Below, piece by piece: positions 44,819-56,262 of a DNA stretch of 64,000 nucleotides; position 1 is the first letter of the stretch, and each line of letters starts with the position of its first letter. The stretch covers positions 6,324,064-6,388,063 of the forward strand of contig OW051468.1 of assembly GCA_932521025.1 (NCBI GenBank). The letters run 5' to 3'. The notes below the pieces were generated by a model. The model was not told where the DNA came from and made no database searches. It was given only the letters and a program-made list of their open reading frames with translations. The DNA is from Oscheius onirici. Its lineage: Eukaryota > Nematoda > Chromadorea > Rhabditida > Rhabditidae. A program made the position numbers and the translations under genes.

Positions 44819-46111
44819 TGGTTCCTACTGAAAATTATAAAATAAAGCTAATAGTGGAGAAGAGATTGGTAAGAGATGAAATATTATTGTTGTCCTTGAG
44901 TTGTTATCAGAAAAAGGGCGTTCTGAAAACATTGTTCTTTGACTTGCAAAACTTTGAAAATTAAACGTTTTGAAAAAGAAATAGGGAGTTCAAAACCAAA
45001 TGAAGACAGAGGGCAATGAGGCAATCAATGCAAGTGCAAGTTGCGCTCTAATACATCTCTGAACACAGAGAGCGTTTACGTGATAACTTGGAACATCGAA
45101 AAGGAGGAGGAAGAACGTCTGGATGATTGGGAAAGACGGACTCGAATGAATATTTGCATCACGTCCGTCCGGAAGGAAAGCAAAGCGTTGAGAAATCGAT
45201 GACCACTTGCTTTTGCATCTTCAAACTCACCTGCTTTAGGAGGCAACGAATCTGGCCGTGAGAGGAATTTGAAAAGAAAAAGCGTTATGAGTCAGTTTTT
45301 ATAAGAGTAAAACTGTTCATCAAACGATCAGCAGGAGGCTCCACCAAAACAAAGAACGGAACAACTGGATCCATTTCAAAGGCCGAGAACTGTAATTAAG
45401 GTTTCATTCTAGCAGATATGAATCTTATCTGGGCTCTGACAAATCTGTAAGATTAGTAGAAAACTCGGAAACTGGCAAAATAGTGAAAAATATATTGTAA
45501 ATAAAAACAACAAGGTTTAGTCACACCAAATTTTATTCGCGAGGCAAACCAATCGTGAATTGATCACATACTATTTACAATGCTTCCAGGAAGAAAGTGT
45601 AATTGGAATACCTAGAACACAATGAGGTGAATAGAGAGTATAGCCAGAGGAAGGTGGGAGGATTCAATTGAATACATGAAAGAGCTAGTTCGAATCATAC
45701 CTAGTACACAATAGAAATCTGAGTAGCAACGCCATACCCTAAATTGGCATGTACTTAGTACGTTGCCAGTCAAAAGCAAGCGAAAAAGACCAATTGAAGA
45801 GCAAGGCAATTGCAGGCGGAACCAGGAGAGAACCTGTGCCCTGACTATGTTGACGAGAAGAGACAAGTAAAGACCACAGAAAAAGGAACTATCTGGGTTG
45901 AGAGAAGCCAGATAGAGAACCGAGAAAAACCTAGAGGCTATGGCGGCAAAACCTCCACGATCACAGTGACTAAGTAAACCCGCTGAGAAAAGTCCCCCTA
46001 CTGCTGAGCAGAAAGGAACGACTATTGCTCAGCTGAGGATAGGGGAAATATACACAATTGCCAGGTGAGAAAAAAGAGATAGGGAACCGTTTACTGAGGG
46101 GTCCAGAAGAC
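44819..46111. other. Intergenic, nothing recognised
   Basis: 5' flank of ipgm-1 and 3' flank of the zinc-finger gene. Short random frames only. Confidence 0.5.
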
Positions 46112-46901
46112 TCAGAGCCTTGCGATTTTGTCGGAGACGACAACTGGGTTGTTCTTCCTGATCTCCTCACGCTCCATCGTTTTGTAGTCGAACGAGCAAT
46201 TATGGGCTTTGTCGTAGCGATGTTCCCCGCAGTAGAGGCCACCACACCGGCAGGTGAAGCCTGAAAGATACAGGTAAAAAAGCCAAACAAAAAAAAAGTT
46301 AAAAAAGGTAGGAACGAAAAAAAAGTCAAACAACAACTCACCAGTGAGACCAACTCTCTTCTTGCACATGAGACAGCGATTTGCTTTTTTAGAGGCGAGC
46401 GGCACGTCGACGGAAGGAGTTTCGATGGCTGGACTGAAAATTTATGCTTAATAACGAGAACGGAGAGAATCTGTCTGCAATGTGACAAATTAGTCAGACG
46501 AATATGCAGATAAAATAGGTGACAAACCTAGGAACGGCTTGACTGGCAATAGCGTCATCACTTTCCAACTTGGCGGTCACTTCAGAAGACGCCAAGGCAG
46601 CTTGAGCGCAGGTCTGGGGAGTTTCGGTGGGATGCACCAGATCGGCTGCGGTCGTAGAGGAGGAAGCTACCGGGACGGTGACTGAAACAGAAAAATTAGT
46701 ATACATTTCATCACGCTGACGTAATATCTTTGATTGAATGAGTAAAAATGAACCTGTGGGGGTAAGACGAGCGGCGTCTTGTTCTTGCTTGACTTGATCT
46801 TTATAGCACTTCGAGCAGAGTCCTTCGTTGGCGGGAGAGCCGAAGAATCCGCATCCAGTACGGCACAGGGTGGTAGACTGTTGTTGCTGTTGGTTTTCCA
46901 T
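46112..46901 (-). CDS. A20/AN1 zinc-finger protein (ZFAND5/6 type)
   Basis: Ubiquitin/proteasome- and stress-associated protein. Exons 46901-46754, 46681-46528, 46433-46342, 46260-46112, giving 180 residues. The A20 finger is in exon 1 ([20 protein letters not shown], then CYKDQ). The middle is Ser/Ala/Thr-rich. The AN1 finger spans exons 3-4: [34 protein letters not shown] and CSFDYK, with all eight Cys/His ligands. It ends [12 protein letters not shown], the conserved C-terminus of ZFAND5/6. Start at MENQQQQQ, the first Met ahead of the A20 finger; CTGTCTGAAA lies upstream. Confidence 0.95.
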
Positions 46902-49900
46902 CGAAATCTCTACTGTCTGAAAATAACTGAATAAGGAAACGACGGAGATTGACATAGAAAGGTAGAAAGAAGACGATATGAAACTATACTGGATGTGAAA
47001 CGTAAAATAGAACCAACGGGAACGAGTGTAACCTGTCTCTAGCCCGCGTCGCGTCCGCTCGCCGCACATAACACTAGGCGCAGCGCAATCGATACGCTGC
47101 GCATACAAAGTCTACATAATAGGAAATGTGTGCTCCAGTAAATTTTTCTTCTTTGAAATTGAAATGAGCCAAACAACAATCCATACATTACCATTTTCTA
47201 CGTAAATATGGACATCAAATATAAGGTAAGTAAGATTAAATTGCCAAGTAAAAAGGTAGGAGAAATTGTGAATAATGTGGGAGACCAAAGATACAGCCAG
47301 AACAAATGTGAATTTGAAAAAAAAAGGCGGAGCCAGACTCTACAGCGAACCTCTCGTGCGTGCACTTTACGGACATCAGATGATCGCGCGCAACTTTGAT
47401 CTAACTGGACGGGGCGAGTCCCTAGATAACTGACAGGCTGTGAACGGGGAAGAAGGCTAAAATAAGAACTTTAAAACTGAACGAAGAGGAGTGAAACTGT
47501 GCAAGTGATACTGAAATAGATGTCATCGAAATTTTAGTTGAAGCGAAGCTACCGACAACAAAAGCCTTCCGCGATGCGTTTATCGATTCAATCGAACGAA
47601 AAACAAAAAGCGACTGTAATGGAACGAATGCTTTCCTTTGGCATTCGGACAATGAAGGGAAAAGGTTCTAGAAACCCCGAAAAATCGGCTGATAGCTCCG
47701 AGGGCGAATGATGACAAAGATTTAAAGGACTGCCCACTGCTCGTGACACACGGCGCATCGGCGTACTGTAGGTTTCACAGCGCACATCTGTCCCTGGCAT
47801 AACTATTGACTGCTGACTACAGCCTATGATAGCACTACTCTCATGATCAAAACATTACGGAACGTTAGTTGCTGTTTAGACAACAATCCCAACTCATGAT
47901 GAAAAAGAGCGAAAATTGCTTGACGAATAGCGAGCGGTCGGATGTGGAGTCCGGCTGGTCTCTAAGGCCCGTCTGGCCTCTAGAGGGCAGGGTCGGGCAC
48001 GCGCAGACCGATTAAAGGACAGGGCCCACCAGCAGGAAGAAATAAAATGGGTGACCGAAAGAAGAGTGGGGACGCAAACAGCGCTGAACAAAACAAAAAC
48101 AAGGGGCGCAGTGGCAAACACGGAGATCGAAGCACGAGCCGAGAGATTAGCTATGAAGGACGAGGTCAACTGGGCTATCTTATCTCGGAAGACTCCGAGG
48201 AGAACACTCCTGCCGGGGAGAACTTTCTTTGACCTTTGTGGGGTAATTTGAGCAGGTACCATAAAATAATTACGGGAGAAATTGGGGAATTTTCGCGAAA
48301 CAAACGAGCGCGAACGGCACAAATGAGGGAAGTCCCGTATGTACAACAGCGGAACCGGAACATTCGCTAAAAGAGGGCTTGGAGTTCGTATAGGGACACA
48401 GCGCAAACCCAACCCAGGGAAGTCTTTTTTACAACCGAAAAATGGTCGAAACGAATTTTTGACCATTTCGGACCAATCTCTGGTCATTATGGCCGCATGT
48501 CTCAAGCTGGGAAAGGCTAATCGATCCTAATTAAGCGATTTCTCACAGTAATAGCTAGTAAAATTAACGATGAAATACAGCTATGTATGTTTTTTCCCTA
48601 CAATAAAGTGAGCTGCATGACTGTGACGTACGAATCTAGTGAGCAAAAGCGCTAATAACAGGAAGTAATCATTCTCAACTGTAACTCATGGAAAACGGAA
48701 AAGGCGCTGTGGAAATGAAAGAAAAATGAAATGTTTTTTAGGTAAGGGAGAAACGACGAGACATGAGGCTGGCGTTCTCCGAAAAGTTCGACGGTACAAG
48801 TTTTGAGCGCCAATTCAAAATTTCTTGTTTTCATTATCGTTTTTTTTAGCTTGTTCCTCTTTTTGCCAGTGCTTCAATCTTGTTTTCAACTAGCTTGAGA
48901 TATCAGTATGAGATAATCTACGCAACCGTGCACGTCACTGCCACACAGATTCATCATAGAAGCAGGAAAATCGGCTTTACGCAAAGTGTCTAGACATCGG
49001 CATAGCCAAATCTACGGCAATTTCCTGAGCCGTGGGCAGGCCTTTGGTGGCGACTCGTTTTCCGACTAGCAATTAGAACAGAGAGAAGAGACGGCATCAC
49101 AGTTGGGTCGGGGAACATACGCTCCAGGCAACTGACGAACGGGTCTTGTCATGAGTCTATTACACGGTAAACAGGTGAAAAGGGAGTGTGTTCCTCGAGA
49201 CTCTAAGAAAAATATGCATGAGGGGACAGCAAGGCGGAAGTGAAAAATGTGTCATTTGAGAAGGTTCAGGAATTTACAGTAAAGTTTAACCGCTAACAAA
49301 CTTCGTCTTGCGTCAGATAAAAAGTCGGGCGAAGAGAGGTTAAATGTCAAAGGGAGAGAGAACGGTTTGCCCTCCAAACATTCAATAGAAGCCAGCAGCA
49401 AATAGCAGAATCCGGTCGTTGGCACGGGGGTACGCGTGACCCTGCGTGTGGTAGGCACAGACAACCTGTTTGCCATTGGGGAGACTGGGAGAGCAAAGCG
49501 TAAAAGACATGGTATGAACAGACATCGATCGTGCCAAGTCCCGTGACTAGAATTTCATGGGTCCGAGAGAAAGACATGTGACGCTGTACGGGCGCGTCAG
49601 CACTGATAAACTGGGAGAGAAAGAGGAGAACGGGTAGAGGGGTCTTTGGGAATGAATTGCCTTTGGTGGGGAGGGAGGGACTTCCGCTGATCGCTATGAA
49701 CTTTTAGGGCCCGGAGGGGGGAGGAGAGCAGGAAGCAATGAAACCCTCTATCTCCCCGGAAGATCCCAAATCCTCTCAATATTGATAGGGGCCTGTTCAA
49801 ATATCCGAGTGCCCTCACTCTCTCAAACAGAAGAGAAAGACAAGGCGAATGTTCATACGAAAAGGGTGGGGGAACAGGCTTCGTGGGAAAGTCGCTGGTC

Positions 49901-50900
49901 AGCTTCGGATCTGAACCAGTCCAGGCAAAAAGGAACTACACAACAAAGAGAAGGTCTCTGATCAGGCTCATTAGACTCGTGCTTCATTGACTGGGGCTCA
50001 TTCCGCGAAAGCGGTGGGGAGAAGTCTCGTGAGTCAGGCCCCCAGCTGTTAGTCGACCACGGAAGCCATCGATTCTGACGTCTTTCGCGAGAGGCTGACT
50101 TCCTTGAAGGGAGGGGACCTAACTAACAGAAAAGATCTCGAGAGGCTTTCCAAAAAGGGATGAGACAGACAGATCTGATTAGGGAACTATACCAAGATGC
50201 TTACAGTAGGTGATCTGAAAAAGATATATAGACATAAGAAAAAGAGTCTCGCACTATGAAAGAGGGACAATAATCTAGTAAATTCCAGAATGTCTCTTCC
50301 TTGAAGGGAAGGGATTATTTCCCTAAACCAAGCGAGAGAATGTCTCAGGGAAAATGTCAGTGGTTCGAAGAATGAATGATGCGAGAAGTAGACAGACCTC
50401 ATTAGAGAACTATGGTTGTGGGAGGGCAGACAAAAGTCCTGCGAGACCAATAACCTAGGCGATTCTGGTAGCTGATCAAGGTCTGAATCTTTTTCACGTG
50501 ACGCGAAGAGGGTCTCCGCATCATTGAGGCACTTCCTCGTGGCGCTGGGGACAAAGCGGCTGCCAGGGTCATACGAGACGCATGTGATGGCTGAGCGGGG
50601 GACCGATTCTCGGAGGGGACGAGGTTCTTGGCAAAAAATTTAAAGAGGACTATGAGTCAGGTTCTCTCGAATGTTCCCATTTCAACACGGCACCAGGAAC
50701 AGACAATCTCTGTGTGCGGGGGGAATGTTGACGATTTCCAACTCCCCGGTTTTTGGTTGAGCCACTCCAAATAAACTATCAATTTGGAAGTGAGGACGGA
50801 GACTTTACAATCCGCAGTCAGCTGATGGTCCAACTTTTGGAGCAAAGTGTTTATTCTTCACACATGGCCGCCATAATTGCAAAGATTTTCAGATCAAACA
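46902..50900. other. Four kilobases without a supported gene
   Basis: Purine-rich on the plus strand, with many short open frames on both strands. The longest (48505-47894, minus, 203 codons) shows no domain or splice context. A short palindrome GCGCAGCG/CGCTGCGC (47078-47102) lies upstream of the zinc-finger gene. It could hold 5' UTR exons, promoters or fast-evolving genes that I cannot see. Confidence 0.45.
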
Positions 50901-50909
50901 GAACATTTC

Positions 50910-52954
50910 ATTAGGATTCCATAGATTTTTTGACGTCTTCTATTCGAGTCTTGACGCCATCTTCTGACGGACTGATCTGAAAAAGAGAAGATGCAAACAA
51001 GTGACACTTGCTCATCGGACATGTTTTCCGCTCTGCTCACACTGTTGACGTCAGGATTGGAATGGGAGAGAGAAGTTCTTTCAAGGGTTCAACAAAGAAT
51101 TAATGCGTTCTCTCACTCGCTCCACGATAAGTTCCATCACGTGAAATTGCGCTGGCAAACAGACAAGGGAGAGACCGACGGCGGGACGAACAGTTGGGGG
51201 GACGCTTTTTGAGGTGACGAATAGCAAATACTCCTTGACTTACCTGAGGTGAAGAGGCCGTGTCTTTGGCAAAGAACACGAAGGGCGTCGAGGCGAAGAT
51301 GACAACTATTGAGACGATCAGAAATAGTCGAGACCACTGGGAAGTCTTGTCTGGATGTCAAAAGTCTGATACCTGATCGGGTGTGTTATCTGGACAGGCG
51401 AAATGAACAGCAACCGGCAAGAGAAGAACAACTAGACAGAGGACAAAGGACGCAACTGACATGACAAAGTGGACGTGCTGACGGAAGACCTGAATCGAAA
51501 TTTTTGAGATTCGTAACCAATATTTCGGTTTGGGAAAAATAGTTCCAATGTCAAGTTGTAAAGGAACCAAAGAACTTCATTGCAGAACTTCGAAAATGTA
51601 CCATTTGAGCACACTTGACCGTCCCCACTGCATTCACTCCACTGAAAACGATTGCCGCAGTATAGGCAATCTGACCAATCATGACTGAATCCGTCTGAAC
51701 AGTTCTTATTGAAACGAACCATAGTTTTACTGACCATGCTCATAATGACAAAGCAGATGGCCATGACTCCTTGGCTGAGAGAGGCGAAACAGACGAAGCG
51801 GGTTCTGTTCGAGACACATGTCACTTTGTCGGATAGAGGTCCAAGAATGAACTTGGCAATGGCGGAAAGGACGTAGGGAAGAGCTGTGGCAAAGCCGGTC
51901 GATGCAATGTCTGAAGACGATAGTGTTCAGATAAAAACAGGAGAAAAAGCCTACCCAGTCCGAGGACCTGATTCAAATAGACTGGACCGTAGAGAAGAAA
52001 GGTCTGGAATCCGAGAGTCCCTCCAATGGTCGAGAGAATGATGCTGTAGAAGCAAGAATCTCTGAGTATGACTCCATATGGAACCCGTTTATCCTTTGAA
52101 AGATGACCCTTTCCGCGACCGATTCTTTCCAGCTCGCGACTGGAAACAGTCTTGTGATACTGTGGATTGTCGTGATAGAAGTAGCCAAATATGAGGAAGA
52201 CGATAATTGAGATGATTCCATGGATGTAGTAGTCGCCTCTCCATCCCCAACTAGACTGACTGAACAAAGTTTTTTAGGGTTTCTAGATGAACCTACCACA
52301 TATATCCTGATACTGGCATGGTTATAATAGAACAGAACTGAATGTGTGACGAGAGAATAGCAATAAAACTTCCTCCTCCCTTTTCTGTAGCCCATTGAGA
52401 AGAGATTTGACCAGTTGCTGGATAGGACAAAGAGGTTGGAATACCCTTGAAAGAGTTGCTCGATGAATATAAGACGAATACCTGAAGGATTCTGGCCAGA
52501 AAGACTGCATAGTAACCGAGATCGACTGCCACTGGAAACAGGAGAGTGGCGACACCGGAGATCATACAGTACAGGGCACAGACTCGTCTGACAAGGTGAT
52601 AGACTACTGACCAAAGCGACTAAGCTGACTCACCCGATCCCCCATCTCTGGATGAAGATGCTCATAGGGAGTGTTCCCATCAGACAACCAAGAGAGATGG
52701 CCGAAAATAAGGCATTCTTGCTAGCCGAGTCGAGAATCCAATGTGAGCCTGAACGTTGACTCGAAAGTTTGACTTGAAGTTTGTATACCTGATTCTGTTG
52801 CATTGGCCACATCTTCCATGCAGATGACGGTAAAGTTGAAGGCAAGACTGTTAGAGAAGGCGAATGTGAGACAGAGATGCGAAATGATCAGAATAACATA
52901 TCTGGTCCGACCGAAAAAGAATTGAGCTCCTTCCTTCTCCTCTTTGGTATCCAT
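50910..52954 (-). CDS. SLC17-family (sialin / phosphate-cotransporter-like) MFS transporter
   Basis: Polytopic membrane transporter of the major facilitator superfamily. Exon 1 (52954-52789) reads FGRTRYVILIISHLCLTFAF and SLAFNFTVICMEDV, the family's first helix. Next come SAISLGCLMGTLPMSIFIQR (helix 2-3), MISGVATLLFPVAVDLGYYA, GIPTSLSYPATGQISSQWA (the SLC17 region before helix 5), MPVSGYMW, then SWGWRGDYYIHGIISIIVF (conserved Gly-Trp), ELERIGRGKG in the central loop, YGVILRDSCFYSIILSTIGG, FLLYGPVYLNQVLGL, FATALPYVLSAIAKFILGPL and a last helix near 51.4 kb. It ends after SPSEDGVKTRIEDVKKSMES. Intron edges were only partly resolved. Substrate cannot be read from sequence; SLC17 members carry phosphate, sialic acid, glutamate or nucleotides. 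Confidence 0.85.
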
Positions 52955-53040
52955 CTGGTCTGATCCGCTGGCCGAGAAACACTTTATTTGTAGCAGCCGG
53001 TCTGCCGATTGGGTGCAGCCTGTCTTTATAGGCCAAATGG

Positions 53041-53330
53041 TCAAAAATTCGTTGACATCGAGTCAGTTCCTACTCCCGTCCTCATCAACATAACCGCTTA
53101 TGTCGGCAAAAGTCATCCTGCAGCTGATGTCGGTGCTCGTAATCTGACGACGAAACTTTGACCTGGGTGCAATTAGAAAGAATTTATATTGTTTTCTAAA
53201 GAATTTCGGACAAAATGCACAAGAATTCGAAGTCCAGGGACAAAAATGAGAATATGGGTGAGTATAAATATGGAATATTTCTTGGTGGAGAAATGATTGA
53301 CAGTCACAGACACAATCTGTGATCTCTCCT
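53041..53330. other. No supported gene
   Basis: 5' flank of the transporter. Nothing recognised. Confidence 0.4.
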
Positions 53331-53705
53331 TCATTTACATGCCTTGTCGGCGACTTTTATTGGTCTTTTAGTAATCTGAATCCTCATAGATTCACGTGAA
53401 AACCATAATGAAGTTCTTGGTGGTAGTTTTGTCAAGGGTGAACTTGAAGTGCAGGAATTGCATAAGAAAATGATGAGAGAAAACGGCATCTGAAACCTTG
53501 TCTGTTTGCTTCCAGACATCATCGTTTAAAACGTCGAAGCTGGCTGGAGTCAAGAAGCTGTTCATTGGAAATCGGGATCAGGAAGGAGTTGTTAGAAAAG
53601 TCTGTGTTGTTCTCACATAGTCAAACAAACAAATTTAATGTGAAGTCATTGATATCGATGATCTCCCGAAGGTCGTACTGGTGGCCGTTTTATCCTGGAG
53701 CATAT
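53331..53705 (-). pseudogene. Duplicated gene fragment (copy 1), family not recognised
   Basis: The minus strand reads FSNNSFLIPISNEQLLDSSQ, then RRFKR and stops. In another frame downstream it reads VFSHHFLMQFLHFKFTLDK and NFIMVFT before a stop. The block 53539-53705 is similar to 57062-57250, same orientation, at both nucleotide and peptide level (copy 2: FSNDSFLIPVSNEQLIDSSQ). Frame changes between the pieces suggest a partial or broken gene, or missed short introns. Confidence 0.45.
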
Positions 53706-54514
53706 TCACGGAATCTTAAAGCGAGTGTCCGGATTTTTTTTTTCGAACATGAGTTCTGATATGGACCTTGCAGAGAAAAACTCGCTGATTCCGAATCACT
53801 ATACTTTATGGGGTCTATTCTCAAACATAACCGAGTTATAAGCTCTCGAAGGGCGCTTTTTCAGAACAAAACGGTAATCCCTGGGGAATCGTCATACCAG
53901 GGATTAAATCTCATGACAAGTCAAAAGCAGTAAAATAACTTAGTTTTTCTATATTTTCTTTAAAAGGCAAAGAAAATGCGATTTATCGTGAAGATTGGAC
54001 ACGGAGCGACCTACAGCACGATTCCTCCTGTCTGGAACTAATGCCGTACATCCCGGCTACCACCCCCTCCCCCATTTTTTAACTCCGAAATAAAATCTCA
54101 ATTTTCTAACTCCCCCTTACATTTTTTAGCTTGGCAATGTTCAGCAACGTTGTAGTACTTGAAGAGCTCTACAACTTTGTAGAACATCGCCAAGCTGGAA
54201 AATGCAGGTGTGATCTAGAAAATTAAATTTTTTCCCTAACCTGCCGAAATTCCCGCACCCCCAAACTTTACCTACATAATCTCACTCCGACATTGCAAAA
54301 CTAACGTTTATCTACGTCGGTCGCAAAACATCTAACTGCCTTCTTCACAGCGAACAATTCGGTTAGAAATACAAGTTCAAAGTGGGTTTGTCAAGTCATG
54401 TCAAAAACTTATCCAGTCAATTAAACTTTGCAAACCATCGAGAAAAAGGTCTGGACACTCGTTTTAAACGGTCTCATGTCATATTTGAAAGAAGACAATT
54501 CTTATCTCGTCCAT
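53706..54514. other. No supported gene; contains one hairpin
   Basis: AT-rich, no coding signal. A strong hairpin at 54128-54196 is listed separately. Confidence 0.4.
54128..54196. repeat. 69-nt near-perfect hairpin, precursor-like
   Basis: AGCTTGGC (54128-54135) pairs with GCCAAGCT (54189-54196). Pairing continues inward through ATGTTC/GAACAT, GCAA/TTGT and GTTGTAG/CTACAAC with only three isolated mismatches, leaving a loop of about 13 nt. That is roughly 25 of 28 stem positions paired. Size and shape resemble a microRNA precursor, but a small foldback repeat is equally possible. Confidence 0.6.
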
Positions 54515-54750
54515 TAGACCTGGCTCCGGGCCGGAGATTCCAGGCCCGGTCCCCAGACTTGATCGTCGGACCGGGATCGGGCCAAAAATGAAGCTGGTCA
54601 TATTATAGTGCATTTTAACGCATTTTAGAACTAAATCAAAGGATAATAATATTGTTATATTTTGCTGAACTTTTTCACTAGAAATGATGAAAAAATGCAG
54701 ACCGCGGGCCGAATTTCAGGGCCCAGACCCGGCCCGCTCCCATCCCTACT
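54515..54750 (-). mobile_element. hAT-family non-autonomous copy
   Basis: Begins TAGACCTGGCTCCGGGCCGG (54515-54534), with GGCC-rich ends and a decayed right terminus (GCTCCCATCCCTA, about 54735-54748). Inverse-orientation similarity to 3337-3470: shared GTGCATTTTAACGCATTTTA-type core, the GGTCCGA/CAAGTCTG block and the terminal CCGGAG. No transposase frame. Confidence 0.7.
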
Positions 54751-55239
54751 CCCCCTCCCCTTCGTTTGAAATTTTGCGCTGGAAGCCTCGAAATGAACCA
54801 TTTACGTATTTTTCTTCATTTTTCATCAGCTTTTTGACTTTCTAACTACTTTGCGTGAGATAGCAACAAAACATGCGAAAAAATAGGAGCAGATATGTTT
54901 GATATATTGCTCGATGACAAGTTGGACCGGCCGGACCGACCCGTATTTGAAAATTGAACAATGCTTTGAAAGAGATAGTCCTCCTTCTCAAAGAACTCGT
55001 GGTCACTTATCTTAAAAGAATAAAGTGTCGATTTCGCGGAGAACAGGAGAAGATAGAACAGGGATAGAGAAGAACAAGAGCACATGGAAAGGGACAGGGA
55101 GATCAGCAAAAAAAATGGGCATGCCGAGTAATCAAAGCTTTTTATGGGTGCTCTAGTTTTTCAAACGAGGCAGAATACCGTCAAATTATCTACAGTATGC
55201 GCTCATTACACCGATATGCCGCGCTTTCAAACGCCGTCT

Positions 55240-55362
55240 ACCGTACCGTAAAAGCTCTATTAGAAGCCCTGCTCTAATTGAAGCACCCCTCTAATATAAG
55301 CCCCCCTACAGGATCGATTAAAAAATAGAAGCCTATGCCCTAATGGAAGCCCCCCCCCCCTC
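55240..55362. repeat. Degenerate tandem repeats (TCTAATTGAAGCCCC type)
   Basis: Successive units CTCTATTAGAAGCCCTG, CTCTAATTGAAGCACCC, CTCTAATATAAGCCCCC and CCCTAATGGAAGCCCC, the last running into a C10 tract. They lie 180 bp upstream of a Brinker-type transposase exon and look like subterminal transposase-binding repeats. Confidence 0.6.
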
Positions 55363-55542
55363 CCAAATGGTTCACAAGCTCCCTAGACTGGTCCCGTCAC
55401 GAAATTTTTTATTTTTTCGGTACTTTCTTACGAAAGGCGGTTTTCATCGTTCTTTCTTGTTTTTTGTTCAAAGTTATTTTTCATTTTTTTGTTATCCTTT
55501 CTTTGCGCTTCTATTTTTCCAAGATTTCCGAAATTTTTTCAG

Positions 55543-55754
55543 ATGTCGGAGAAGTCGGCATCAGAAAGCTCCGATTCCGAAAACAATAATGTAGAAAAAG
55601 GCCTGACGCGCAAAAGAAGATGCTACGCTATGTCTACGAAACTGGAGGCCATATTTTTCGCCAAAAGTCATTCGATATCCGACAAATTTCAAGTTGACCG
55701 TGCCCAAATTCGACGCTGGATGCAACAAAAAACTGAAATTCAAGAGAAAGTGTA
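55543..55754 (+). pseudogene. Transposase N-terminal fragment with Brinker/CENP-B-like HTH
   Basis: The frame begins MSEKSASESSDSENNN. It then shows KRRCYAMSTKLEAIFFAKSH, SISDKFQVDRAQIRRWMQQK and TEIQEKV before a donor-like GTAAGA. The spacing Lys-Leu-x-Ala-Ile, Phe-x-Val, Arg-x-x-Ile-Arg-x-Trp is the Brinker-type DNA-binding helix-turn-helix used by several eukaryotic DNA transposases. No catalytic domain follows; a LINE fragment lies downstream instead. A truncated mobile element. Confidence 0.65.
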
Positions 55755-55791
55755 AGACTTTTTTGCTGCTATTCTAATTCTAATTTATTTG

Positions 55792-56160
55792 CTAATCACG
55801 TCTGGAATCAACGAGGGCATCTCTGAGATTTTTCCATTCCTCAGCAGTTCGCCTCCACCACATGTGTCCAGCTTGCTCTCTTACATCGTCCATCCATCTA
55901 CACAGTTGCCGGCCTGCTCGACTTGTACCTTGTCTAGGGATCCATTCAGTTACTCGCTTTGCCCAGCGTATAGATTTCATCGACGTGATTCGTTGAGCCC
56001 AGATGAGTTTTTTTGCTGATAGCTAGCTTGTTCCAATCATTTAGCTTAGAGACTCGTCGCAAACGCTCATTCGTCCATCTATTTAGCAGAGATATTCCGA
56101 GAAGCCTTCTTTTCATCCTATGCTGTGCTACTTCCAGACAGTGTCTCTCTGGGATACAAC
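55792..56160 (-). mobile_element. RTE-type non-LTR retrotransposon fragment (reverse transcriptase C-terminus)
   Basis: The minus strand reads QHRMKRRLLGISLLNRWTNE, then RLRRVSKLNDWNK and, after a frame change, RVTEWIPRQGTSRAGR and CRWMDDVREQAG, ending with HMWWRRTAEEWKNLRDAL and a stop. This order (Met-x-Arg-x-x-Leu-Gly-Ile-Ser-Leu, then Arg-Val-Thr-Glu-Trp, then Gly-Arg-x-x-x-Arg-Trp-x-Asp-Asp) is the common C-terminal end of RTE-class endonuclease/reverse-transcriptase ORFs. Frame breaks mean it is dead. Confidence 0.75.
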
Positions 56161-56262
56161 TGCCGCCACCCTAATCCCGCTCATCAAGGATAATGTCGCT
56201 CCGGGAACCGTCATCTACAGCGGGTATATCGCCAGACTGTCCAGCACGGCTTCCATCACGTA
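56135..56262 (+). pseudogene. Merlin (ISXO2-like) transposase fragment
   Basis: The plus strand reads VSLWDTTAATLIPLIKDNVA, then PGTVIYSGY and ends shortly after. The family consensus is Asp-Arg-Ser-Ala-Ala-Thr-Leu-x-Pro-Ile-Ile, then Val-x-Pro-Gly-x-x-Ile-x-Ser-Asp. The catalytic Asp after Tyr-Ser is replaced by Gly, and the rest is missing. It is inserted against the LINE fragment on the other strand. Confidence 0.7.

Noticed and set aside
47894-48505. 203-codon open frame (-)
   Set aside because: Arg/Ser/Pro-rich translation of purine-rich DNA with no domain; overlapping plus-strand frames are equally open.
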